17,268 nucleotides of DNA from Reyranella sp. (GTDB lineage: Bacteria > Pseudomonadota > Alphaproteobacteria > Reyranellales > Reyranellaceae), in NCBI GenBank assembly GCA_021732965.1, contig JAKFVZ010000727.1, positions 1 to 17,268 of the forward strand, read 5' to 3'. The notes beneath the pieces are model-generated. The model did not search any database, had not been told where the DNA came from, and saw only the letters and a program-made list of their open reading frames with translations. The position numbers were made by a program, and so were the translations under genes. Below are positions 1 through 7,439 of the stretch, one piece after another. Each line of letters opens with the position of its first letter. Within the stretch, counting starts at the first letter, position 1.

Positions 1-54
1 ACGAATCGAGGCCTGCACCCGGCACGGGTCGCAAGGCAGCCAAGGGGGAAACGG

Positions 55-804
55 ATGGATCTCAAGGGAAAAGTGGCTGTAGTCACCGGCGGCAACGGCG
101 GACTGGGGCAACGCATCTGTCACGCGCTGGCGCAACAGGGCTGCCACATCGCCGTCGTCTATGCCCAGAGCAAGGACCAGGCCGAGGGCGTCGCGCGCGA
201 TCTCGAGAAGCACCAGGTCGCCGCCGCGACCTTCGCCTGCGACGTGACGCAGCGCGACCAGGTCCAGAAGCTGGTCGATGACGTCGTGAAGCGCTTCGGC
301 CGGCTCGACATCCTCGTGAACGACGCGGCCTACAACAAGTCGATCCCCTTCACCGATCTCGACGGCCTCACCTATGAGGAATGGACCAAGATCATCGACA
401 TCAACCTGACCGGCCCAATGCTGCTCACCAAGGCCGTCGGTCCGGTGATGAAGAAGCAGGGTGCCGGCCGCATCGTCAACATCGCCTCGGTCGCGGGGCT
501 GGGGCCGACCGGCTCCTCGATCGCCTACGCCGTCTCGAAGGCCGGCCTCATCCATCTCACCAAGTGCATGGCCGTGGCGCTGGCGCCCGAGGTGCTGGTG
601 AACTGCGTGGCCCCCGGCCTGCTCGAAGGCACCCGCGCGACGGCGAACCTGCGGCCGGAGGTGGTGGCCAAGAACGCCAGCGCCTCCCTGCTCGGCAAAC
701 CCGCCGACAAGGACGATTGCGCCGACCAGGTCGTCACCATGTGCCGGACCAACAGCACGACCGGTCAGACGCTGGTGATCGACTCGGGGCGGGTGTTTCA
801 TTGA
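55..804 (+). CDS. SDR family NAD(P)-dependent oxidoreductase (249 aa)
   Basis: Classical short-chain dehydrogenase/reductase, a cytoplasmic NAD(P)H-dependent oxidoreductase; the substrate cannot be read from sequence. The glycine-rich cofactor loop TGGNGGLG is at residues 11-18. The usual NNAG motif appears as N-D-A-A at 89-92. The catalytic set is N117, S145, Y158 and K162, in the Y-A-V-S-K pattern. The length of 249 aa is normal for the family. The ATG is preceded by a good Shine-Dalgarno (aaggggga, 5-6 bases upstream). Codon use is high-GC like the core genome. It resembles 3-oxoacyl-ACP reductase (FabG)-type members, but that name would over-specify. Strong palindromes follow immediately downstream, and the low-GC accessory segment begins after them. 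Confidence 0.93.
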   Translation: MDLKGKVAVVTGGNGGLGQRICHALAQQGCHIAVVYAQSKDQAEGVARDLEKHQVAAATFACDVTQRDQVQKLVDDVVKRFGRLDILVNDAAYNKSIPFTDLDGLTYEEWTKIIDINLTGPMLLTKAVGPVMKKQGAGRIVNIASVAGLGPTGSSIAYAVSKAGLIHLTKCMAVALAPEVLVNCVAPGLLEGTRATANLRPEVVAKNASASLLGKPADKDDCADQVVTMCRTNSTTGQTLVIDSGRVFH

Positions 805-810
805 GTAACT

Positions 811-877
811 CTTTCCCTTTGCGGACTCCGCAAAGGGGAAGTGCCCTCGTCTTACGAGGGCGATGGGGTCATGACCC
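811..877 (+). other. Three consecutive palindromes 3' of the SDR gene
   Basis: Seven bases after the SDR stop codon lies a 14-bp stem with a 3-base loop (811-824 with 828-841). It contains one T/G pair that would be a U-G wobble only in plus-strand RNA. It is followed by a perfect 8-bp stem with a 3-base loop (843-850 with 854-861) and a 12-bp perfect palindrome, gggtcatgaccc, at 866-877. No T-tract follows any stem, so this is not a standard intrinsic terminator. It may protect or end the SDR transcript. It also marks the left edge of the low-GC accessory segment. Confidence 0.6.
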
Positions 878-977
878 TTGGTCGCATCAGCAGCTTGGTT
901 GCGAGCCGTGGACGCGACGCCTTTACATCTTAATGGTGAAGTCGCACTTGCCATAACCTACTCTTCGGGGGGGAGGT

Positions 978-1052
978 ATGACTACGCTTCGGCTTGATAC
1001 TATTTGCCCTCCCGCCTCCGGCCGAAATGCCTATGGAGTCTGTGGGATATGA
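978..1052 (+). other. Possible 24-codon leader ORF overlapping the next start (ATGA)
   Basis: An ATG at 978 opens a 24-codon frame. Its TGA (1050-1052) overlaps the ATG at 1049 of the HEPN-like gene in the ATGA arrangement typical of translational coupling. A purine-rich ggggggagg precedes the ATG, but only one base away, closer than is normal for a ribosome binding site. It could be a coupling leader, the displaced N-terminus of the downstream protein, or chance. Confidence 0.2.
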
Positions 1053-1987
1053 TGGAATTCTACGCGCCTCAGTTTGTTGTCCTGTCTCAAGCATTAGCAA
1101 TGACCCGCATGGCGATGATCGCTATGCCCAATCATCGATCGATTGGTGAGACCAAAGACGATGGCCTGCCCCGGCGTACTGGTTTGGGTAAGCTGCTGAA
1201 CTTTCCAAAGATCACTGCTCTTGAGCGGGAGCTAGCAGAGGCTAGGCGGCTTGCATCCGAAGCAGAGAAACTCGCAAGGGAATCTGCTCAGGAACTTAAA
1301 GCCAAGAATCGGGAGGCAATTGAAGAAGCGTTGAGAGGTATATTGCCCCTGATCTCTCAAATGGGCATGGAGTTTTCATTAAAGGAAGCGGAGCGACTTT
1401 CCCGACAGTGTGTGTTACGCGATCTAAAGCCCGATGAGATTGAGCAGCTACTCAGTCGTCTACGTGACGAAATAGGTACACATATCTTCTTCCAATTGAG
1501 TCCGCTGCATCGGAAATACTATGATCCGAAGGAGCCGTTATTTGGTTCCGAGTTCGAAGCAAAATTTCCTTCAGCCGCGTTCGAACTAGATGAAGCAGCT
1601 AAATGTTTTGCATTTGACCGCTCTACTGCTGCCGTATTTCACTTGATGCGTCTTGTGGAAATTGGTGTGAAGGCTCTAGCGGCATGTTTGAATATTCCGC
1701 CGCCTACCAAGGCTGCTGAAAGGAACTGGGGCGTTATCCTTAAGTCCATCAAAGATTCGATTGGTCAGAGACGGTGGGACAACCCAGAAGACAAGTCTTT
1801 CTTCGAGAGCGCTTACGTTTCGTTGGACGCGATTAAGAACGCTTGGCGTAACGCCACTATGCATGTCGAGAACAAGTATACTGCCGATGAGGCGGAGCAC
1901 ATTTTCAACTCAGTGAGGGGATTTATGAAGAAGCTCTCTTCCCGACTGGATGAGGCGGGGGAGCCGAAGTGCCAGAAACTTTCTTGA
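1049..1987 (+). CDS. Coiled-coil protein with C-terminal HEPN-like domain (putative RNase)
   Basis: No specific family name is recognised. From ATG 1049 the product is 312 aa. Residues about 55-95 are a charged, Ala/Glu-rich helix that reads as a coiled coil. The C-terminal 130 residues are helical. They begin with the pattern F-D-R-S-T-A-A-V-F-H-L-M-R and end with W-R-N-A-T-M-H (R267, N268, H272) followed by a Y-T-x-x-E-A segment. Arg with a polar residue after it and His five positions on is the R-x4-6-H signature of HEPN domains, many of which are metal-independent RNases in toxin and defence systems. RNase activity here is inference. Start choice is uncertain: an in-frame TTG lies at 1004, and GGAG sits 10 bases before ATG 1049. 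Codon use is unlike the neighbouring core genes, which suggests acquisition. Confidence 0.6.
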   Translation: MMEFYAPQFVVLSQALAMTRMAMIAMPNHRSIGETKDDGLPRRTGLGKLLNFPKITALERELAEARRLASEAEKLARESAQELKAKNREAIEEALRGILPLISQMGMEFSLKEAERLSRQCVLRDLKPDEIEQLLSRLRDEIGTHIFFQLSPLHRKYYDPKEPLFGSEFEAKFPSAAFELDEAAKCFAFDRSTAAVFHLMRLVEIGVKALAACLNIPPPTKAAERNWGVILKSIKDSIGQRRWDNPEDKSFFESAYVSLDAIKNAWRNATMHVENKYTADEAEHIFNSVRGFMKKLSSRLDEAGEPKCQKLS

Positions 1988-2231
1988 ACGTCCCGTCGAA
2001 AGCTTTGGGCGAGTCGGATGCCTGAGCCTCGTGTGCCATATCGGTGATGCGCCTACCATCCAGGCCTCCTCCAGCAGGCGCTGCATCTAGCGCGGCGCTT
2101 TGAGTCGTTAATGCTTCCGCAATTTGTTTCGTAGGTTATGCGCTTGCTTTCGTGCCCATGACGGCACACGAGCTACGCCGCTGATTCTTGACGCCGTGCT
2201 TAAGGGAACCCAACGGAGTATCATGCGATGA

Positions 2232-3005
2232 TCACAGCGCGCCAGTCCAAAGTAATATCTGCCACAAGCCAACGCCAATCGTGATTAATGTGCCAGCTAA
2301 GCCGACAGCCTTCGCGGGCCGCGCTTCAAAAAGCCTATCAAGTGCGATGCCCCAGCCACGCGATGCCGTTTGCAACTTCCCTTTCAAGAGTTTGCGTATT
2401 GCCGAGTTTAGGAAGCCGACTTTACAGAGCGTCGAGTTGTGCATTCTGATGAATTCATTATTCTGAAAAGCTTGAACTTCTTCTTCGCCCGACAGGAAAT
2501 GTCGATGAACGCCCCCGTTCAATTCCATCAAAGATTTCAATTTTGGATGGGCTGCGTAATCACTGCCGTAGCGATCAGACAGCAAGTCGTTCAAGTTTAG
2601 GCGTCGCTCCACTGGAATCACGGGTGCATCATTGCCGCCCAGCACTCGGTACCGATGCTCAAGATGCTCGAAACCAAATGTGAGATTTCGCATGTTCCAG
2701 TGAATCCAGTGCTTGTCGCGCCGATCTCGGATGAATGCGTAAAACCCCTTGAGCAATTCACGTTCGACTTCGTCAAACTGCTCCCGCACTGATTCGCGCG
2801 GAATATGAAGCTCCTCCGCGATAGAATGAGTGGAGAAACTGACGGTTTGCTCGGTGACGTAGTGACTTATGCCAATCGAAGTTATGCGCGGTGAAAGGGC
2901 TTCGTTGTCATCGTACAAGCTTTGGCAGGAGTAATGGATGACATAGAAATTCTCAGGGTTTTGCTTAACTTGGCGGATAAATTGAGAACTATTGTGGATG
3001 CTCAA
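2232..3005 (-). CDS. Hypothetical protein with possible exonuclease-like fold and C-terminal membrane anchor (257 aa)
   Basis: Not assigned to a named family. Residues 20-120 alternate predicted strands and helices (FYVIHYSCQ near the start; a long helix leading to H-W-I-H-W-N-M-R-N). This loosely resembles the core of DnaQ-type RNase H-fold exonucleases, but the usual first-strand D-x-E pair is not evident, so it may be inactive or a different fold. Residues about 233-255 form one hydrophobic segment at the extreme C-terminus, suggesting a tail-anchored protein with its soluble domain in the cytoplasm. The start is a TTG with a well-placed AGAGAGGA upstream; no in-frame ATG gives a better start. 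Codon use is low-GC. It converges with the HEPN-like gene, which is the other cargo gene of this segment. Confidence 0.55.
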   Translation of the reverse strand: MSIHNSSQFIRQVKQNPENFYVIHYSCQSLYDDNEALSPRITSIGISHYVTEQTVSFSTHSIAEELHIPRESVREQFDEVERELLKGFYAFIRDRRDKHWIHWNMRNLTFGFEHLEHRYRVLGGNDAPVIPVERRLNLNDLLSDRYGSDYAAHPKLKSLMELNGGVHRHFLSGEEEVQAFQNNEFIRMHNSTLCKVGFLNSAIRKLLKGKLQTASRGWGIALDRLFEARPAKAVGLAGTLITIGVGLWQILLWTGAL

Positions 3006-3063
3006 GCGTTCCTCTCTTTCATGGGGCTTCCTTAAGCCAGACTTATTATGATTGCTTGCTTCA

Positions 3064-4749
3064 TCAATTCGGCAGCACGAACCTCACGCCTGCGCGAGCC
3101 AGCCCGCCACCCAGCGCAGCCGCCGTGCCATCTGCGCGCCAGCAGGCGGCGCCGGTCAGGGTGCCGTCGTCGTGGAACTGGATGGCATTCATGCCGCCGG
3201 CCACGGTCGGCATGATCTTGAGCGTGTGGCCGCGGGCTTCGAGGCCCTGGCGCACCGGGGCGGGGATGCCGTGCTCGACTTCCAGTACGTGACCCTCGGT
3301 CCAGATGCGCGGTGCCTCGACGGCTTCCTGCAACTCCATGCCGTGGTCGATCAGGTTGAGCAGCGCCTGCAGCGCCGAGGGGAAGATCTTGCGGCCGCCG
3401 GGCAGGCCCAGCGCATAGCGCACCTTGCCGTCCTTCAACGCCATCATCGGCGACATCGAGGTCGTGACCCGCTTGCCCGGCGCGATCGACAGCGCGTTGC
3501 CGCGGCGCGGGTCGTAGTTGTTCATGTAGTTGTTGGGGATCATGCCGGTGCCGGGCACGATGAAGCGCGCCCCGAACAGGCTGTTGATGGTCTGCGTCGT
3601 GCTGACGACGTTGCCCTTGCCGTCGGCCACGGTGAGATGGGTCGTGTCCTGGCCCTCGGCCGCCTGAAGGCCACCCGTCCACTGCGTGGCGCGGGCGATG
3701 TCTAAAAGCTTGCGGCGCTGGTCGGCATAGTCGCGGCTCACGATGCGCTCGACCGGCACCTTAACGAAGTCCGGATCGCCGCTCGCCTCGGCGCGGTCGG
3801 CAAAGGCGATCTTCAGCACTTCGGCCAGCAGGTGCAGCGTGTCGACGCTGCCGAAGCCCATCCTGGCGATGTCGTAGGCTTCGAGGATGTTCAGCATCTG
3901 GGCGATGTGCACGCCCGAGGCGGCGGGCGGCGGCGGGCCTAAAATCTCCCAGCCGCGATAGTGGCCGCGGATCGGCGCGCGCTCTTCGACCTTGTAGCCG
4001 GTGAGATCGTCGCGGCGCACGAAGCCGCCGGACTTCTCCATGCATTCGACGAGCAGGCCGCCCAGCGGCCCGCCATGCAGCGCCTTCTCGCCCTGCTGCG
4101 AGACCAGCGTGAGCGCCTCGGCATACTGGCCCTGCATCAGCCGCTCGCCCGCTTTCAGCGGCGTGCCGTTGGGGAGCAGCAGCGCGGCGGCGAGCTTGTC
4201 CTTGAGGAGGTCGGGACCGGCATCCTTGATGCAATCCGAAAGATAGGGCGTCACCGCGAAGCCGCGCGCGGCGTGGCGGATCGCGGGCTGCATCACGTCG
4301 GCCAGGCTCATCGTGCCGAAGCGTTCCAGCGCCAGGCACCAGGCGCGCAGCGAGCCCGGCGTCGCGACCGACTTCGGCCCGACCAGGTTCTCCTGGCCCT
4401 CGACGTCGTAGACCTCGGGCGCCGCGCCGGGGACCGGCTTGTACATGTCGGGATGGCCCGACTTCGGCACGGCGCTCATGCCGTCGAGGATGCGATGGCT
4501 GCCGTCGGCCAGCCGGATGTGGCAGGTCGTGCCGCCGATCAGCCCGACCATCATCGGCTCAACGACGGTCAGCGCGAACTGCATGGCGACGGCCGCATCG
4601 ACCGCATTGCCGCCGGCCGCCAGCATTTCCAGGCCCGCGGCCGAGGCCAGCGGATGGTTGGACACGGCCATGCCGCGCGGCCCATGCGCCGGCTGCTTCT
4701 CGCAGGTGAATTGCGTGCCCGCGCGCTCGCGCCATGTCGACTGGGTCAT
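3064..4749 (-). CDS. Gamma-glutamyltransferase-family Ntn hydrolase (561 aa)
   Basis: Member of the gamma-glutamyltranspeptidase family, made as a precursor that self-cleaves into two subunits. The N-terminal half carries the family hallmark H-P-L-A-S-A-A-G ... GGNAVDAAVAM (residues 32-56). The predicted new N-terminal nucleophile is T369 in D-T-T-H-L-T-V-A-D, and the L-G-L-P-G-G loop lies at 447-452. No signal peptide is visible, so it is probably cytoplasmic, unlike E. coli Ggt. Glutamate-binding residues of true GGTs look changed: the D-x-R-E-x-A-P stretch reads L-D-G-M-S-A-V-P, and the Ser-Ser of G-S-P-G-G is absent. Another amide substrate is therefore possible. ATG 4749 has GAGGA about 6 bases upstream; the open frame continues 5' of it but overlaps the neighbouring gene. 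Confidence 0.88.
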   Translation of the reverse strand: MTQSTWRERAGTQFTCEKQPAHGPRGMAVSNHPLASAAGLEMLAAGGNAVDAAVAMQFALTVVEPMMVGLIGGTTCHIRLADGSHRILDGMSAVPKSGHPDMYKPVPGAAPEVYDVEGQENLVGPKSVATPGSLRAWCLALERFGTMSLADVMQPAIRHAARGFAVTPYLSDCIKDAGPDLLKDKLAAALLLPNGTPLKAGERLMQGQYAEALTLVSQQGEKALHGGPLGGLLVECMEKSGGFVRRDDLTGYKVEERAPIRGHYRGWEILGPPPPAASGVHIAQMLNILEAYDIARMGFGSVDTLHLLAEVLKIAFADRAEASGDPDFVKVPVERIVSRDYADQRRKLLDIARATQWTGGLQAAEGQDTTHLTVADGKGNVVSTTQTINSLFGARFIVPGTGMIPNNYMNNYDPRRGNALSIAPGKRVTTSMSPMMALKDGKVRYALGLPGGRKIFPSALQALLNLIDHGMELQEAVEAPRIWTEGHVLEVEHGIPAPVRQGLEARGHTLKIMPTVAGGMNAIQFHDDGTLTGAACWRADGTAAALGGGLARAGVRFVLPN

Positions 4750-4830
4750 CCGTGTCCTCGCTGAATACTTCGGGCAGAAGCCCACTGGGAAATCTCGCAT
4801 GCGGCTTGCGCGGCGGCTAGCCGAGGCTTT

Positions 4831-4911
4831 GCTGGGGGCGCGCCACTCCAGTGGCGCGTCTTGGATTGTTGCAAAGAGAAGAACGCGCCACTGGAGTGGC
4901 GCGCCCCCAGC
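4831..4911. repeat. 29-bp perfect inverted repeat with self-complementary arms
   Basis: Arms 4831-4859 and 4883-4911 are perfect reverse complements separated by 23 bases. Each arm also contains a near-palindrome centred on cgccactccagtggcg, so either one long hairpin or two short ones can form. It lies 20 bases after the stop codon of the small secreted-protein gene and 81 bases before the GGT-family start. No T-tract follows. It looks like a REP/MITE-type dispersed element, but only one copy is in the window. Confidence 0.75.
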
Positions 4912-4931
4912 CATGATCCTTCGCAAGAGCA

Positions 4932-5372
4932 CTACTGCCCGACATGCTGCTCTGCTTCCTCGCAACGCTGCAGCCGCTCGCAGGCGGGCTCGTCGCGGTC
5001 GCCGTCCGGGTTGAAGCAGCGTGCGGCGTCGGTCGAGCCGTCGGCCACGATCTGCGTCAGGCCCGCGCGGGCGTCGGCGGGGCGCTCGACGTCGAGCAGG
5101 CCCTTGCGCGTCAGTTCGTTGGCGAAGCGGATCACCAGCCGCTCGCGCATCCGCATCGCCTCCGGCGCCGAGGCCTTGGCGTCGCGGCACCATTGCATCG
5201 ACGAAGCCTTGCCGCAGCCCCAGAGCTGCATCTGGCGGAAGCGCTCGGCGAGCAGGCGGTTCACACCCAGGCAGTAGGCGGTGATGTCGTCTTCGGAGGA
5301 GAGAGGCTCGGCGTCCTGCGCGTGCGCCGGCAGGGCGGCGAGCGCGAGCAGCAGGAAGACGCTGAACCGCAT
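4932..5372 (-). CDS. Small secreted cysteine-containing protein (146 aa)
   Basis: Function not recognised. Residues 1-18 form a classical Sec signal peptide with an A-H-A cleavage site before Q19-D, giving a mature protein of about 128 residues in the periplasm. Six cysteines (C34, C53, C62, C119, C131, C137) could form three disulfides. The body is helical and charged. It starts four bases after the dioxygenase stop codon (5377), with TGAGGGG just before its ATG, so the two genes are almost certainly cotranscribed and probably translationally coupled. Codon use is core-like. A strong inverted repeat follows its stop. Confidence 0.8.
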   Translation of the reverse strand: MRFSVFLLLALAALPAHAQDAEPLSSEDDITAYCLGVNRLLAERFRQMQLWGCGKASSMQWCRDAKASAPEAMRMRERLVIRFANELTRKGLLDVERPADARAGLTQIVADGSTDAARCFNPDGDRDEPACERLQRCEEAEQHVGQ

Positions 5373-5376
5373 CCCC

Positions 5377-6531
5377 TCAGATGAACATGTCGAGCTGGTT
5401 ATAATTCTTCAGCACCGTGTCGCGCATCGACTCGCTCCAGCGGTTCTCGTCCTGGCGGTCGGCGAGCGGGCGATAGACGTAGCTCTTCTCGTGCGGGAAG
5501 CGCTGGCGGCGCGCGTCGATGGCCAGCAGCAGGATGCGCAGCCGCTTGTCGATGCGCTCGCCGTCGTAGGTCACGACCTCGCCGGTCAGGCGTTTGGTCG
5601 TGACGTTCAGCACCCGGCGGCGCGGAAAGAAGCCGGCATTGAGTGTGACGCGGCGGTCGGGCGAGGAGTTGGCGAAGGAGCCGTGCAGCAGCTGGCGGTT
5701 GGTGACGATCGTGTCGCCGGCGCCGGCCAGCATCGGCACCGCGCCCGCGATCCGGTCGGAGCCGCTCTCGGCGACCAGTTTGCGGATGTCGGCCTTGCCG
5801 TGGCGGTGGCTGCCCGGCAGCACCCAGACGCAGTTGCCCGCGGTGCTGGGATAGAGCTGGGTCATGAAGTTGAAGCCGTGGGCGCCCATGTCCCAGTCGG
5901 CGGCATTCCAGTGCGTCGTGCCGTCCTGGTGCCACGCGACCGAGGGGCCGAGGCCCGCTTCCTTGATGAAGGTCACCTCGTTGTAGGGGACGAAATCCTC
6001 GCCGAGGATCGCCTCGGCGGCGGCCATCAGGCCGGGATGGCCGTAGAGCCGGAACGCGGCGTTCATCAGGTAGAGGTTGCCGTCGAGCAGCTCGACGGTC
6101 CACGCGGGCGCGTCTTCGCCCAGGGTCGGCTGGCTCATCGCCACCGGATGGCGGCCGTTGTTCTTGTCCGTGCCGCCGAGCGGGTCGCTGAGCGGCTTGG
6201 CCCAGCGATAGGGCGGCTTCAGCACGCCCTCGCCGAAGGCAGGGCGGCCGTGACGGTCGAGTGCCGCGCCGGGTTCGACCGGGGCGCGATCGAGGATCGC
6301 ATCGACGTCGGCGCGCAGCTCGGCCAGTTCCTCGGGTCCGGCGACGCCCTCGAAGACGTAGAAGCCGTGCGTCCAGTAGGACTCGACGATGTCCTGCGCC
6401 AGCTTGCCGTCGGCGCCGAAGCGGATCGGCCCGCGATTGCCGAGCGCCCGGGCGCGCGCCTCGCCTGCGCGGCTGTACTCGGCCATCGTGCGCGCGTGGT
6501 CTTCGGCAGTGAGGGGGGCGGCGGCAGCCAT
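5377..6531 (-). CDS. Phytanoyl-CoA dioxygenase (PhyH) family protein (384 aa)
   Basis: Non-haem Fe(II)/2-oxoglutarate-dependent dioxygenase of the PhyH family, expected to hydroxylate an organic substrate in the cytoplasm. The double-stranded beta-helix signatures are visible: H201-x-D203 in W-H-Q-D-G-T-T-H-W, the distal iron ligand H283 in L-L-H-G-S-F-A-N-S-S, and R294 about ten residues later as the likely 2-oxoglutarate carboxylate partner. W-V-L-P-G-S-H-R-H-G at 236-245 is the usual family loop. The ATG has TGGAGA about 8 bases upstream. It lies between alternative oxidase (89-base gap) and the secreted protein (4-base gap). The substrate is unknown; bacterial PhyH members act on many metabolites, so phytanoyl-CoA should not be assumed. 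Confidence 0.9.
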   Translation of the reverse strand: MAAAAPLTAEDHARTMAEYSRAGEARARALGNRGPIRFGADGKLAQDIVESYWTHGFYVFEGVAGPEELAELRADVDAILDRAPVEPGAALDRHGRPAFGEGVLKPPYRWAKPLSDPLGGTDKNNGRHPVAMSQPTLGEDAPAWTVELLDGNLYLMNAAFRLYGHPGLMAAAEAILGEDFVPYNEVTFIKEAGLGPSVAWHQDGTTHWNAADWDMGAHGFNFMTQLYPSTAGNCVWVLPGSHRHGKADIRKLVAESGSDRIAGAVPMLAGAGDTIVTNRQLLHGSFANSSPDRRVTLNAGFFPRRRVLNVTTKRLTGEVVTYDGERIDKRLRILLLAIDARRQRFPHEKSYVYRPLADRQDENRWSESMRDTVLKNYNQLDMFI

Positions 6532-6620
6532 GGGAATGTCTCCAGCGTTGGAAGCGTCAACGATAGCGCGGCCATTCGCTCGCGGCCAAACCCCGCCGCG
6601 GGATTTGCCCGCTCTGCGGC

Positions 6621-7331
6621 TCAGGCCGGCTCGCGCAGGTCCACCGCGTGCCTCGGATAGGGAGCGATCGGCCGTTCGCCCGCCGGCCGGCCGCCGAGTT
6701 CGTCGGCCAGGCTGTGATTGACATCGCGGTGATGGGCTTCGTCGGCCTGGATGATGCGGATGACGTCGCGCAGCATCGCGTCCGGCGGCATCTTCCAGTA
6801 GTGGATCGCGATCGACGGCGCCGGCGGATTCTCCGCGCGGCCCTCGTCGAGCTCCTTAAGGTAGTGGCTGTAGCTGATGACGGCTTCTTCCTCGAAATAG
6901 CCGACGACGCGATGCGCGGTCTTCGAGCTGATCAGGTAGAGCAGGAAGAAGCCGACATAGAAGAACCACTGCACCGTGAGCACGACGAACCGCTCGAACA
7001 AGGTGGGCTGCGCGATCTTGATGAAGGTCATCAGGTGCATGCGCTCGTTCTCGGCCTCTTCGAGCAGGGTCCGGATCCAGCCATTGTCATCCGACATGCG
7101 GCGCAGGCACTTGAGGTGGGTGAGCGTGGCGCCGACCATGCCGGGCACCGCGGCGACGGTCTCCAGCACGATGGCGCGATGGCCGTAGCGCCGGGCGAAG
7201 AACGTGTCGGCGAAGAAGCGCAGCGTCTTGGTGAAGCCATAGGCGAAGCGGTCCGAGAAGCCCCGGGGAGGATGGTGCAGGGCGGCGTCGACGACGGGGA
7301 TGTACGAGCCGGCGCTGTCGGTGGCGGTCAT
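6621..7331 (-). CDS. aox: Alternative oxidase (ubiquinol oxidase, non-electrogenic)
   Basis: Diiron alternative oxidase, an interfacial membrane protein that passes electrons from ubiquinol to oxygen without pumping protons. At 236 aa it is a compact bacterial form without a targeting sequence. All four helix motifs with iron ligands are present: L-E-T-V-A (E57), N-E-R-M-H-L (E96, H99), F-E-E-E-A-V (E148), and A-D-E-A-H-H-R-D-V-N-H (E198, H201). The hydrophobic stretches near 60-72 and 112-135 fit the membrane-associating helices. ATG 7331 is chosen because GGAGA sits 6 bases upstream and the alternative-oxidase N-terminus starts there; the open frame continues upstream without recognisable homology. 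It lies downstream of glutathione peroxidase on the same strand, with a double-hairpin repeat between them. Confidence 0.93.
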   Translation of the reverse strand: MTATDSAGSYIPVVDAALHHPPRGFSDRFAYGFTKTLRFFADTFFARRYGHRAIVLETVAAVPGMVGATLTHLKCLRRMSDDNGWIRTLLEEAENERMHLMTFIKIAQPTLFERFVVLTVQWFFYVGFFLLYLISSKTAHRVVGYFEEEAVISYSHYLKELDEGRAENPPAPSIAIHYWKMPPDAMLRDVIRIIQADEAHHRDVNHSLADELGGRPAGERPIAPYPRHAVDLREPA

Positions 7332-7439
7332 TCTCGGTCTCCGGGCTGGGTCGTGCGCGCCGCAATCATCGCGAGAACCGGCATCGGTGTCGAGCGACCT
7401 CGGCGCGGGCGTTCGACTGCTCCGCGGCTCAAATAGCAA

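Larger units (their letters stand above)
880..3050. other. Low-GC accessory segment 1 (approximate limits)
   Basis: Between the 3' ends of two core genes the composition falls and third codon positions become mixed, unlike the G/C-ending codons on both sides. Two unrelated cargo genes converge here. No integrase, transposase, tRNA or clear flanking direct repeat is visible, so the mechanism of arrival is unknown. The 244 bases between the two cargo genes (1988-2231) hold nothing I can identify. The limits are set by eye from composition. Confidence 0.5.

Noticed and set aside
1923..2138. Minus-strand frame of about 70 codons overlapping the 3' end of the HEPN-like gene
   Set aside because: No start codon in a sensible place, no ribosome site, no recognised family, and half of it is antisense to a supported gene. 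A decayed gene remnant cannot be excluded.
4750..5193. 5' extension of the GGT-family frame to 5193
   Set aside because: Runs through the inverted repeat and overlaps the secreted-protein gene in another frame; family homology and a good ribosome site begin at ATG 4749.
5281..6660. Long plus-strand open frame antisense to the PhyH-family gene
   Set aside because: Arg/Ala/Gly-rich low-complexity translation without recognisable motifs; the minus strand carries clear PhyH motifs. Typical antisense artefact of high-GC DNA.
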